A stretch of DNA of 64,000 nucleotides from Cyathus striatus (taxonomy: Eukaryota > Basidiomycota > Agaricomycetes > Agaricales > Nidulariaceae): positions 3,782,001 through 3,846,000 of the forward strand of contig JAOVFP010000012.1 of the NCBI GenBank assembly GCA_025738555.1. Direction: 5' to 3'. The notes below the pieces were generated by a model, which saw only the letters and a program-made list of their open reading frames with translations, did no database searches and was not told the DNA's origin. Made by a program: the position numbers and the translations under genes. Of this stretch, positions 10,318-21,809 are shown piece after piece. Numbering within the stretch: position 1 is the first letter of the stretch; the number at the start of each line of letters is the position of its first letter.

Positions 10318-12134
10318 TTTTTTTTTTTTTTTTTTTTTGAATCCTATTTTTATTGTCAGTGATGGTGACCCATATGTCGCGACAGTGGAATGTCTACCGT
10401 ATAGTATGGTATAGTTCTGGGTAATGTAGTTATAGGGAAATGCGTATCGTAAGTGTGAGACGGCGGTTTATAAGACGGAAGCCTCGGGACGTCTTGCGGG
10501 GGCATGGCGCCAGGAGGGTGAGAGAGGTGGCTTCACATAGTGTGTGCGCACCGTGATTATAGGTGAGGTGGCTGTGTGCCAGTGCGTCGTGGCAGGTGAT
10601 GGGCTGAGCATAGCGGTGCGTGGTAGCAACTGAGAATCCGTTAACCAAAGAGATGACCATATCCCCTTCATCCTACTACTTCGACTACTCATTCTCCTGT
10701 GGGGGGTTCCATCGTGGTATAATTCCGAGTGTGTGCCGCAGTCGGCCTGTGGCGTTGACAAAGGCGGCTAGTGCTGAGAGGTTCTTCGGAGTGGAGAGGA
10801 TTTTGCGTAGGGAAATTTGGTGGCCGCGCCGAGCACATTGTGCTAGTAGAGGTTTGCGTTGGTCGGTGTAGGCAGGGCATCGTAGCAGGTAGTGTTCCAC
10901 TGATTCCGGGGCGTTTCTAAAGCATTTCTCGCATTGTGGGGAGTCGGCTTTGTCTATGCGGTGGAGGTGCATATTGAGAGCAATATGCCCCGTGATCAAC
11001 TGCGTGATAAGACTAGTTAGTTTGCGGGGTAATTGGAGGAGCAGTGTGGAATGAAAGGGTGACGGCTTAGCTGGGATGTTGCGACTGATTCGCGCATGTG
11101 AAGGTGACCTTTTCCAATGGGTGGCAGCTGCAGATTTGAGGTGTTTCTGGAATTTTGCCTGAATAGCAGCCTTGGAGGAGGGAAGGACATGACGGAGTGG
11201 TTTAGGTAGGTCAAGGTGAGGGCTGGAGCCTTCAGTGATGGCTCGTTTTGCCTCGCTGTCAGCTGCCTCGTTGCCAATCACGTCGCAGTGCCCTGGAACC
11301 CATCACAGTGTAACCGTTACATCATCGTCGATAGCGCTTGCGAGGGCCTCCAGGAAAGTGTCGATAATGTAGTGACCAGGGTGAGAGTAATGACCGCTAG
11401 AAGCAGATATGGCCGCCTGGTTATCCACCGCAAAGGTAACTGATGCGAAGTCTCGTTCCTTCTGCAGGAGGTGGGTTCCTAGAAGAAGGCCTGTACATTC
11501 AGCTCCATATACCACATATTAAGACTCGAGGCCAAGGAGGTAGCGGAGGCGAGCAACTTCGCGTTCTCGATACATTACCGCTGACGAGCCGATAAGACCC
11601 TTGAACCCGGATCCATCTGTGTAAATTATAATGTCAGAGCTGTCATCCCCATCCATTAGGAGAGCTGCCTCTTTGCTGGGTGCTACTGCTGTAGAGAAGG
11701 GAGGAGTCCATGTCATATGGTGACGTGTGGGCAGTACTGTCTCAATTGTGTGGGGGTTGAGCGGATAAGCGTGAAAGAGAAGGTGGATGGGGGAGTTGTG
11801 TGATCGCAGTTTGCGTTGGTTGCATGCGTGAGTTACGATTTTGTACATGGGGTTAGTAGATGGAAGGGTACAGTAACGAAGGAGGGCTCGGTGCTGGTGT
11901 TTAGCTAGCAGGATATGAAAGGGTAACAAACCCAGTACATCCAGGGCATCTGTCGGTGTAGACCACAGGCCTCCCGTGATTAGTAATGCAGCTTGGCGTT
12001 GTAAGGATGCCATCTTTGCTAGGCCTGAGTGAGGGGATTCTTTCTGGAGGTCAGGGGGGGTAAGGAATAGGTCAGCGGCATACATGATGCGAGGGATAGA
12101 TAGCCTGAGCGATGTACAGACGCCGTAGGCAGGC

Positions 12135-13625
12135 ACCATATACTGGGAATCTGATGTATCATTTACAGCAATTACCGCTATGGCAAGATGTATATACATC
12201 AGTAATTGTAGTACATTGTAATGTATCTTTTGCTATAATTATAAGTAGAAATTTGCACACCATATCCCCCCTTTCACATTAATTATGTACGTCACAACCG
12301 TATCCTGACACACCTGCACAGATTCGAGCAGCAGTACATCGTTCATATTTGTGTTTTGGGCCATTGTGGATTAATTAAATTTAATAAAACTTTAGACTGT
12401 TTGATTTTTAATTTTTCAACACTTCTTTTGAGAGATCCGTTGTTTAATTTCTGGGGCTTTGTTCACACTGATATATACATTTTCCCAAAGTGTTTGGTGC
12501 AAGTTTGATGTAAGTATGTTTTCCGAGAATTCCAAGAAATTCTCAAATTGATTCTTTCTTAGCATTGTGTACTTATCCTACATTCCGAGACAGTGTGAAT
12601 CATTTTCATGGAACAAAAGGTAACATTAACATGAGTAACATAGAAAATAGTACGCGGCTAGGGGACAATCCACTGCACTGTGCATCAACCATGCATCACT
12701 GATCAGCGATACCACATCCCACGATTATTTGGGTAGATCACATAATACAATTGATGCCGGATGCATGCGGTATTCCCGTGCCGGTTTAACCGTATTATAT
12801 GGAAGTTCATGCAATGGAAAAACATTCAATTATAACACGTTTCACATGAAATATCTGATTAAAAAAATGAAGAATATGTATGTAGCAAGTCTATTTTATC
12901 CATTCTAGATAATAACTACCCCACGAAGCCACATTTTAGTATTTTAGTTTTGGTCAGACAAAAAAGCACAACTCTTATTATCTCGTGCTAAAGTGTATAG
13001 AGTTGAAGCATTGGTAACAGTGTATCTAAATAGAATAGAAGACACTGATGTGTAAAACCTGAAGATAGAAGTCAACAAAGTGAAACAATTCTTATTATTC
13101 ATTGCTATGAAGAATAATAACTAGAACTAAGACACAACAAACCATTTCTACAATGTTTTCCAGGAATAAATTTGTAAATAAAATCGATTTCATTTGTACT
13201 ACATATATTACAGAAAGCATTTTTATACAAATCAAATACAAGTTGGTAAGATATGGATTGTTCTGTCATACAATTAGTGTAAATTATGGATTATTATAAG
13301 CATAGATATTCTATGTTTTCCAATTTACAGTGGGTTATAATGAGCTGAAGATTTAAAGAAGCACAATTTAGGGAATACACGTTAATGAAAGGGAATCATC
13401 CTATTTTTAGCTCTGTCAAAATAGGAAACAGGTGTGCAAGGCAAGCACAAGGGCGGGAGGGGGTAATGAGTAATCTGCATCAGCTTTAAGAGTTCTTGCC
13501 TATCTGGGAAGCCTCAGTAATTGCTGCAAATATACATCCCAGATGTACAGTAATTGCTGTAATTGATACATCATGAGTACACAGTAATTACTGCAGATGA
13601 TATATCAAAACCACGGTATTGCCTG
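12135..13625. mobile_element. hAT-like insertion in LINE ORF2 (about 1.5 kb)
   Basis: Interrupts ORF2 between SKGA and the SIPRIMYAADLF block. The 8-bp direct repeat AGGCAGGC flanks it (12127-12134 and 13626-13633). The ends form imperfect inverted repeats of about 40 bp; the best part is TGATGTATCATTTACAGCAA at 12152 against TGATGTATCAATTACAGCAA on the opposite strand near 13573. The interior is AT-rich with no coding signal, so it is non-autonomous. The exact tips are uncertain because AGGCA-type bases recur at both ends. Confidence 0.55.
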
Positions 13626-13981
13626 AGGCAGGCCCCTGAGGCTCCCTTTGAGGGACGAGCCAGGCGAGCAACCTGCTGAATCCAGCGTTGCCCCTTTGTC
13701 AGTACTGCTGCACGCTGTGGTCCCCATCGCAGTTCATTACCAAAGAGCACTCCCAGGAAGCAGATGGTTGGAGTAGAGGGTATAACTCACCCCTCCAGTT
13801 CTAATGCTGGGCGAGGGATGGGGATTGTGTGCTGATGCTGGCGCTGTGTGCAGCCAAAGTAGTGAGGAAGTGATGTGTCACATACCCGTCGTCTTGTAAA
13901 ATCACAGAGCTGGAACTTCTTGATTCCAAACTCACAGTTATGCGCTGCTGCCCAATCCAGAACTCCTCCTGGGCGTGTCAT

Positions 13982-14736
13982 TGTAAGGTTAAGTGTGGTT
14001 GTCGATGTGTAGACTTGAGTTTATTTGCGAGCACGGTTGCGTCCGTCAACCGTTGCGCTTCGTCGATTTGAGTTTGAGTTGTGCTTGTTGATACGAGATG
14101 ATAGCTGTAGTTTTTGAAGACTTGATAGAACTACAACCAAGAGAGAGATATAAGCAACCAGAGTGAATACGATAAGCTTTGGGAATAGAACTGATTAAGG
14201 GCTGCTCAATCCTAGAGCCACTGACCCTTAACACGACTGGATGAGGATAGGAATGGATGTAATGGGGTGTATTTCACTCAAGAGGAGTAGCTAGCTACAG
14301 AGGGGTTTATATATGTAAGTATCTAAGTGAGTCATATAAAATTTAAATAGTAAACTATAGTAAAGAAGGACATAGCTTTGAGGAGATGCGTGCGGCAACG
14401 CGTGTTGAGTGTTGTCGCTTTTCTGCCGTTGTCGATTGCTGTGTCCGATTCCGTGAGTGTCGTCCGAACCGAATCGGGATGTTTGCTTTCGGGGTTGTTT
14501 GGTTCTGAGGGTGATGGTTGGTCCGGCACGTGACTTGTTGGTTTCGGAACGCATCGACTTTGGTGGAATATCTTTTGTATTCTTCTGACTTCATCGTTCT
14601 CCATCTTCGATCTGCTTCGTTCGGCATGTGCGCATAATGTATTGGTAGGTATTTTCTATTGTATTGTTTGTTATGACTCTGACGAGGGCTACGTATTCTA
14701 GGTGATTTCATGTATAGACCGCTGTCAGGTCTTACA
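13982..14736. mobile_element. solo LTR (755 bp) inside LINE ORF2
   Basis: Starts TGTAAGG, ends CTTACA (TG..CA with 6-bp inverted tips) and is flanked by TCAT direct repeats (13978-13981 and 14737-14740). Removing the element and one TCAT rejoins the LINE frame as HQI-M-TRPGGVLDW. No LTR-retrotransposon genes lie nearby, so this is a recombination remnant. The parent family (Ty3 or copia type) cannot be told. The short minus-strand open frames inside it have no motif. Confidence 0.8.
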
Positions 14737-15912
14737 TCATTATCTGGTGGATAGCCGAATGCGTATTCTGGAGTGAATGTCCAGTGAGTAGCATGGCAGT
14801 GTCATTGACGAAGAGTAAAGAAAGTTTGGCATCATGTGTAACTTTTAGTAATCCAGCGTTGTAGAAGAGGTAAAGAATAGAAGAAGTGGGGTTCCCCTGA
14901 TCCAGTCCAGAGAAAAGGCGGACGATCTCGGACACATAGTCATCATATGTCATTGTTGTACTATGCTGCTGATGAGCTCGGAAGAGCCACTCCACTAGGG
15001 TGGGTGGAATTCCAAGTAAGCAAAGTTTGTGATATAAGTGGTCAAGTGAGACACTTGGGAACGCTCCTTTAACATTAAGGCTGAGTAGAGAAGCTACTTC
15101 CCCCCAGCGCCAGGCTGCTTTCACTGAGTGAGTCAGCAGCTGTAGGGAGTCAGTGGTAGTGTGTCCTGGGCAACCCCCAAAATGATGAGGGGGGAGAAGG
15201 TTATGGTGTTCACTCATTGTAGTGAGTTCCTCAGCCACACAGCTATTTAGAAGACGCGCAAGGCCATCTGAAAGGACAATGGGATGCCAGGAGGAGGGGG
15301 ACGAGTAGTCCATTTTCCCTGGTTTTCGAAGCACAAGAGTCTCTGTGCATGCCCACTCTGCTGGGTAAAACTGGAGTGTAATGGTAGCATGAAAAAGCAG
15401 TCCAAGAAAAGGAAGAAGAAGAGATTGACATTCTTTGATCACAACATTAGGAATGGAGTCAGGACATGTGGCCTTAGCTGGATTGATATGGTCAATTGCC
15501 TGTTCAATCTGCTCATTAGAAAAATTATTAAAGTGCCAAGCAGCTGCGGGATATTCAGCATTGGGTGGGGGAGCTGCTGCTGCAGAGTCAGGGGGGAAGA
15601 ATGTCTTGTAAAACATTTCACTCTTCTCCTCCTTAGTGCATGCACTAACTTGCCTGGTATTTGGGTCACGTTGTAACAGGTTAGGGATACAAGCCCTGCC
15701 ACTGTCTGTGCCTGCAGTGGTCACCATATGCCTGGCTTCCCATATCATAGAGTCCGTCAGACTCTCTAGATAGATAAGCCATGTTTTATCCTTTGCCTCA
15801 TCTATGCTACTAGCATACAACCATGTAGCCACCCTTGCCTCTTTGTGGCATGGGTGGTTAGAATGGTGACGCATACAGTGCGCTTTGCGCTCAAGCCGTT
15901 GAAAAGGGGTAC

Positions 15913-17164
15913 TTGTGTTCTAGTAGTGAAATTGGCTCTAAGTTTGCAACTTACTTCACTACAAAATTCACAAGTCTCTTAAAATGCGAGAGGGGTTTGA
16001 GGTGGGTGTAGCCTCTTATTGTCTTATGTATTCTTCAATCGTTTAGAAGCCAAATGAACCGAAAAACAATAGAATTTTATTGTAGAATTTAAGCAATACA
16101 CCCTGTACTACTTCAAACTCTGTAGAAGTGACCAACAATCTTTTACCAGTACAACTTCTTAGAAACCGAAAAAGAGCAAGTCTTTACTCTTTATGAAACC
16201 GCTTTATTGAAAACACTAAGTCCTAGGCCCTCACTGGAGTCTCAGAACCTTAGATTCTTTCCAAAAATACCCAAAATGCGAACCAAAACAATTCTATATC
16301 TTTGAAACAAAAAGACCTAAACCACTACCCAATACCTATTGTACCTGGGCAAGAAAGGCGCTATTCTGCTTGCCCTCTTACCCTCTATAGTACCTACTTA
16401 AATACAGGAAACAGAGCAGTATTACTAAGAGTTTCTCAGACACTGTATACTACATATATGTACATGAAACACTTCCCTGTCTTTTACCTGTATCTTTCAA
16501 TCATATGTCATTTGGAGCTGAGTAAACCCGAAGTATTAGGACACTCTAGACTACTCAGTCCTCTTATTTTCAGATGGTATAGTGTCTTACTCTGTGTCAC
16601 TCTGGGCAGATAATAATAAAACATCTACTTGTGTCCGATGTTTTACCCCTATCCTGGTCTGGACTTCGGTGAGATCATGTCATGTAGTACTAGAATAGGA
16701 TGTACTCGACTCCAGCTTTAGAACGAGACCAGAATCATCCAGATTGATGAAGAATAGACCATTCTATTCCACTCTGAAATATTCATTAATTCATATTTAT
16801 TTCATTGACTATTTGTTAGACTTCAATCCTGATGCCAAACAAACAACTTAGCGGTATCAAAATGAAATGAAATGATATACAAGTCATGTGACTGGCAGAA
16901 AAGCGGTCCTTTCAATATTCAATATCTTTTCCTACACACCAGGCTAATGGTAGGTTGGACATGAAAGCACTTGTACTCTATTTTATGTTGTAGACAGTTG
17001 AATATTAACCCAAATTAGAAGGGTAATAAGTACAATGCTTGCTAATTTGTAGCAGTCCATAGATCTTTATTTATTATCTGGGGTTCTTCAATGTATACAG
17101 ATTTAATACTGTAAATGGTAGAAATGCACAATTTTACGCCTAAATGCACAGGTGGCATCACACC
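15913..17164. mobile_element. unclassified insertion in LINE ORF2 (about 1.25 kb)
   Basis: Separates the APE end (ELAALKKAKV) from the RT start (RLERKAHCMRHH). GTAC flanks both sides (15909-15912 and 17165-17168). The ends read TTGTGTTC.. and ..ATCACACC, giving weak TGTG/CACA tips. It could be a second solo LTR or another class. The interior is AT-rich with no domain. Confidence 0.45.
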
Positions 17165-18194
17165 GTACCTTTGCCTTTTTGAGAGCAGCTAGCTCCGAAG
17201 TCCACCACCATTTGGTGTGTGGAGAGAGCTGGACCAGGGGGACAATGTCTGCAATAGCCTATGTGACAGTGTCAGTAAATGTATCAAGGCCTGTTCTGAA
17301 TTGTTCAATGGAGGTGAACTCATCTGGAGGTGGGAGGTTATCCAAGCGAGTGCATAGATGTGTACAAAATTCTTCCCAGTTGAGCTGTTTGAAGTTGCAG
17401 CATGGGTGGGGGGCAGATGTTTGAGTAGTAGCGAGGAGTTTGGTGATAATAGGAAAGTGGTCGACACGAGATGGGTGGAACTCTGGGATTGTAGTGCAGA
17501 GAATGACTTGATCCATCAAAGTCTCGCTTAGGAAAACTTGGTCCACCTGCATGAGGTTTTTGGTATTAAAGGATTCTAGTGTCGGGATGTCCTTTGGTAA
17601 TGCCATCTGTAGCTTGTATTTTGCCAGTAGGCGAAGGAGAGGCTGTGTTAGTAGGAGGGCATGGTTAGTAAAGAGGTGGTGATTATGCTCCTCATCCCAA
17701 AGAGGATGGTGGCGATTGAAATCTCCCAACCAGACAAAATGGCAAGATTCCCCCGGGTCTAGTGGCTGGGAGTTGATCTCCTGCATAGCAGAGACTAATG
17801 GACGCAGAGCATCATTGTGTGTGCAAGCCAGATAAATATTGAAAATAAACAGGGTACATCTGCCATTCAAGTGAAGGCGGACTGCTGTGATGTCAGAAGA
17901 TTTAATGGGTACCTCAGCCCATGCATTAGAAGAGATAGCCATATTAATAAGTAGGAGAGAACAGACAATGTGCCCCTCTGGCGCCCTTATAGAGGGGTAA
18001 ACAGGGCACCAGTAGCTGTTGGCACGTGATTTTCCATTGAACCCAATGTAGGGCTCTTGAATAGCACAGATATCATAGTCAAATTGTCTCAAGAACACCA
18101 ATAGATCTTGGTGTCCCAGCAAAGAGCCATTCATGTTCTGTTTCCAGAAGCAAAGCTCTTTCTGTGTGCCTGGATTGTCAGTATCGCTCATAAA

Positions 18195-20073
18195 GGCAAC
18201 ACTGTGTTAGCTGGCAGCACTTCTCCTTCCTCTGTGTCCTCTGCCCAATCCCGATGGGAAGGGACAGCACTCGCCCTAGAGCTAGGATGAGATCTCAATA
18301 CATAGGTGTCAAGAGGACCTTGACACCCCACTTTAAGGGGGTCTTGGGAAGATGGACCTGCAGTCCGTCCCTCAAATGAATCTGCTGTAGTATGAGCAGG
18401 CTTTTTAACAGGCCCCTTTGCAGTGGGGCACCTGGCTGCAGTAGTCTGGGAGTTAGTAGATCCTCTCTCAGGCATGGAGAGGGGGGGGCATAGCATGCAG
18501 TTCGACTGGCTGTGCTTCATGTGATGGCATAGGGGGAGGGGAGATGTGAGAGGAGTGGACTGGATGGGCTGCTGCTGCCCATGACGAGGCAGAGATGCCC
18601 CATGGTGCTTTTATGTCAGCTAATTTCCATGTTGCAGGGTCATCCGATGGGAAACCCACATATTTGGTTGAATCAGCATAGTTATAATAGACCCAGAGTC
18701 AATGTGCAAAGATGGTGCATGATCTCACTGCTGCACCATGGCCCATTAGGCCACAGTTGGAACAGCGGTGGCCAGAGAAGTCTCCATTTGTGGCTGTGCA
18801 GCTAGTGGTGGGGTGAGACTTAGCACATCAGGCACATGTAGGCACTGTGGCCTTGCATTCCCATGTGAAGTGCCCAAAACATTGGCAATGGAGACACTGA
18901 GTGGGTTCAGGTATGAATTTTCACACTCGAATGTGTGCCCCTTCAATGACCAAGCCATTGAATATGGCTTTGTTCACACTTTTCTGGTCAGAGAATGCTA
19001 GCAGGAAGTGGGCAAAACGCTGGCCCTCTTTCCAGTATCCAGGGTCCTTGAGAGGCTTGGCCTCCACAATAGAGCCTGGCCTGAGGCCATTGCTAGTCTC
19101 CAGAGCACTAAAATCATATGAAGGCGAAGGGTGAAATGAAGTAGGAATAAACTCCACAACAACAGAGAAAAGAGAAAGATCTGCTGTGGATGTGCCATCG
19201 AAATGAGAAATAAAAGAAATCATGATGTCTTTGCCTCATAGCCACCCAGCAGCATTGGCTGAGTTGGCTTCTAGAATGACTGTTCCCCCAGTCCTATGTG
19301 CTGCCATAATCCTCGCCCCTTCAGGGCGGCTATGTGTGGCATCTAGCACTCCATCAAGGGCAAGGTTTGCCTTTTTGATGAGTTTGTGGGAGGATAAATT
19401 GCTGACACTATTGGGCTCAGAGCTGCCCAGGTTTGCCAATTTAATTGGAACCTGTCAGTCACATAGTAGCCACTCAGATAGCGCTAGAATGAGGGGCGGC
19501 AGCAGAAGCTAGAGCTGCAGCATAGGAAGTGTGGCCCATGAGGGGGGTCCTTTCTGAGATATCTGAGATATCTGGGTCCTCTGCAGTACCCTCCTTGAGA
19601 TGGTGTAAAAGTGCAGAGGCCTGGGTGTGGGTCACCTCAAGCCGCTGTGTGGCAGCTTCGACCTGTTCTAATTGGTGGTCAACTAGAGCCTGAGTTCTCA
19701 AGGCAATTGCATTGATTGTCTTGTTGTCAAGCAAAGCTGCGATGGCACAGAGAATGGACCCACACTTACTTTGGTAGGCAGCAGGTAGCGATCCTGTGAC
19801 CTGGTGAAGAATGGTGCAGGCAGTTGAGGCTTCAAATGTGCAAGACATTGGCACATATCCCTCCTGGTCCAGGATTTCATGCGCCTCTGAGACATCCATG
19901 GGGGGTGGAGGAGTGCTGTGAATGTGTGTCATTGTCTTCTTAGACTGGGTTTTTGAGTTCCCAAGTCCTTTGTTGGCAGGGTTTGTCTTTGTTGTCATCA
20001 TCAATGTAGGAGAGGGTCTGGTGGATGGCATTCTGTGCATAGGTGGGGCAGACAGGGGTGTTGGGCGAGGCAT
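18195..20073 (-). pseudogene. LINE ORF1 (gag-like, zinc knuckles), broken
   Basis: The N-terminal part (19474-20073) is Pro/Thr-rich and then helical (ALLDNKTINAIALRTQALVD, QLEQVEAATQRLEV). The middle (19439-18921) carries the RNA-binding-like segment. Around 18740-18880 the frame holds CLHCQCFGHFTWEC and RCSNCGLMGHG, which are CCHC-type zinc knuckles, with a stop between them. At least three shifts or stops split the frame. It precedes ORF2, the order expected for a Tad-type element. Confidence 0.7.
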
Positions 20074-20294
20074 GGTGGCTCCCGGGTCTTTCTGGGGTGG
20101 AGGTCACAATATGTGGGTATCAATGTGTGGCTGAGAATACAGTGACGAGGGGTGGGGGGTGTAGAGGAGAGTACAAGTGAAAATGGAGTGAGGGCGTTGT
20201 TGTTGACATCCCACTCAGTGAGAAATTTACCATGGGAAAGTTAGAGATGGTGGTGGTTCGAAAATCTGTATAGGACTAACTTCGTAGTTGTACC

Positions 20295-20307
20295 TCATCA
20301 CACTCTT
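20295..20307. repeat. target-site duplication of the LINE, right copy
   Basis: TCATCACACTCTT, identical to 10305-10317. It marks the 5' end of the minus-strand LINE at 20294, so the LINE is not 5'-truncated beyond this point. Confidence 0.85.
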
Positions 20308-21714
20308 ACCCACTGACTCCCACATCACTGACTTCCCTATTCAACTTCAACAACCACACTCACATATGTCATAAAAACCGAAAGCATCTTGTAAGACATT
20401 AAGCCTTTAATATCATCATAATGTATTGTAGGTTTGTTGCAAGGTGTAAGTGGAATGATTATAATACTACCATAAGGCATTATAGGACAAGGATTATCAT
20501 GTGAAATCCTATAAGACTGTGGGGTACTACACAATGGGTTTTAATGTATACAACTATATTTCGAGATAACAGCAATATAATCTGATTCATGCAGCACCTT
20601 GACTTGTTTTTTTTTAAAAAAAAACATAAACTGGTGTTTAGTCTGGCTAATTTACATCGGGTTCAGTATGGACTGCCTTTAGACTACAGCTTTGGTATAA
20701 AGTGGTAATCATAAAAAAGTGTATAGTGATCAATAACTTACAATTAACTAATTTAGAATGTCTGAGAACATGAAGAGCTGAGAACTATGAATGGATAGTG
20801 GTTATGATGAGTGTGGGCAAGTCTGGGTTAGTCAGAAGTTGGATGGGGCAAAATTCCAGAACATGTGCTGAGACCATGCAAGATCTGAAATGCGCTGACT
20901 AATTCACCTTCCTCAGATGTATAAAAGAGTGATGGGTTTTGCATTGCTTTTTACTTCAAGAAAGGTAAGTAGCATGGGTAAAGGTAAGTGAAACTTAGAC
21001 CAAGGACCAAGGTAAGTATTCTTATTTAATGTATACTTGTTAAGTTGATAAGTTGCTGACATGAGTACTTACTGTCTTTGCATGTATATAAGTAGTCTAG
21101 TAATGAATGTCATAATGTATCGTTCTCCAAGAGGTCACAATTCCATAATAAGATTAAATGATATAATAAGTTTTATGAGCCTAAACAGTGCTAATAGCTT
21201 ATAATCCATTAAATAAAATAGATATATTATAACACTCTACTGTTCGTCTCACAGAACTTTTAGAGCACAGAGCTTGACATATAATGTGTTATAAGGCATC
21301 CAGTCACGACCCACAACTATACCCAAGGATCCATGTTCAATTTAAGGCAGCTGGTGCCTTAAGGCCTTACAATGCACCCTAATTCTTTGTGTGGAAAACT
21401 AGGTTTTTATGACATACTTACACTCTACCAAACTAATACAATGGTTCTTTCTCATCTCATCTGACAATGAGAAATTCACCACTGATAAGGACATTATTTG
21501 TCAGTGTCCTAATTAGGAATATGCTGGAGGGTAAGTTACTTCTCTCCCAGTTCATCTGCACATTAAATGACAACACCATTCGCAGATATCAGCAAGTCCA
21601 AAGTCCTTGCTATTCCCCTTCCCAATATGAACATGTGCATATTCAAAAAGGCATGCTTACTTATTCAATCAGTATTTCAATTATCACTAATTGATTTTGG
21701 TACCTAGGTCCTTG
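20308..21714. other. AT-rich intergenic, no gene recognised
   Basis: Continues the pre-insertion flank of the LINE (CT-rich for about 50 bp), then AT-rich sequence. A T/A palindrome (TTTTTTTTTTAAAAAAAAA) lies near 20610. No convincing open frame. Confidence 0.45.
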
Positions 21715-21809
21715 AATATTGCAAGCACCATTGCGGCGAGCCGTATCCTTTGGAAGAGTCCCAGCAGCAGGATATTGCTAGCGAACAGCACAGGTGTGAT
21801 CTGTCTGAT

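Larger units (their letters stand above)
10685..18191 (-). pseudogene. LINE ORF2 (APE / RT / RNase H), broken
   Basis: Pieces in coding order: 18191-17165 APE endonuclease (ICAIQEPY, VWLGDFNRHHPLWD, RVDHFPI); 15912-14737 RT (KPGKMDYSSPSSWHPI, FGGCPGHTTTDSLQLL, GLDQGNPTSSILY, LLFVNDTAML); 13981-13626 (GGVLDWAAAHN, FLGVLFGNELRWGPQ, ARLARPSKGA); 12134-10685 (SIPRIMYAADLFLTP, RNase H residues in YTDGSG, GAECTG, AVDNQAA and IGNEAAD, then CEKCFRN..ESVEHYLLRCP). RT motif A reads LNVKGAF and motif C FVNDT, where active enzymes have Asp: both catalytic aspartates are now Asn. In-frame stops also occur in the RNase H part (before YVVYGAE and WVPGH). The gaps are the nested insertions. Confidence 0.85.
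10318..20294 (-). mobile_element. Tad-like LINE (non-LTR retrotransposon) with three nested insertions
   Basis: Read on the minus strand: ORF1 with zinc knuckles (20073-18195), ORF2 with APE endonuclease, reverse transcriptase, RNase H and a C-terminal Cys/His finger (18191-10685), then a 3' UTR and poly(A), seen as T's at 10316-10338. Identical 13-bp duplications flank the whole unit. Without the insertions at 12135-13625, 13982-14736 and 15913-17164 the element is about 6.4-6.5 kb, a normal size for fungal Tad-clade elements. It is dead: ORFs are split by stops and shifts, and catalytic RT residues are changed. It entered the region upstream of the 8523-10034 gene. Confidence 0.88.

Noticed and set aside
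13787..13981. Independent small gene (MTRPGGVLDW..)
   Set aside because: It is the RT region following HQIM once the solo LTR is removed.
14291..14711. Overlapping 87-118 aa frames on the minus strand
   Set aside because: They lie inside the solo LTR and show no domain.
10685..18191. Three separate reverse-transcriptase genes
   Set aside because: The pieces are consecutive parts of one LINE ORF2, separated by insertions with their own duplications.
20500..20640. Terminator or origin at the T/A palindrome near 20610
   Set aside because: A single A/T palindrome in AT-rich fungal spacer is not evidence for either.
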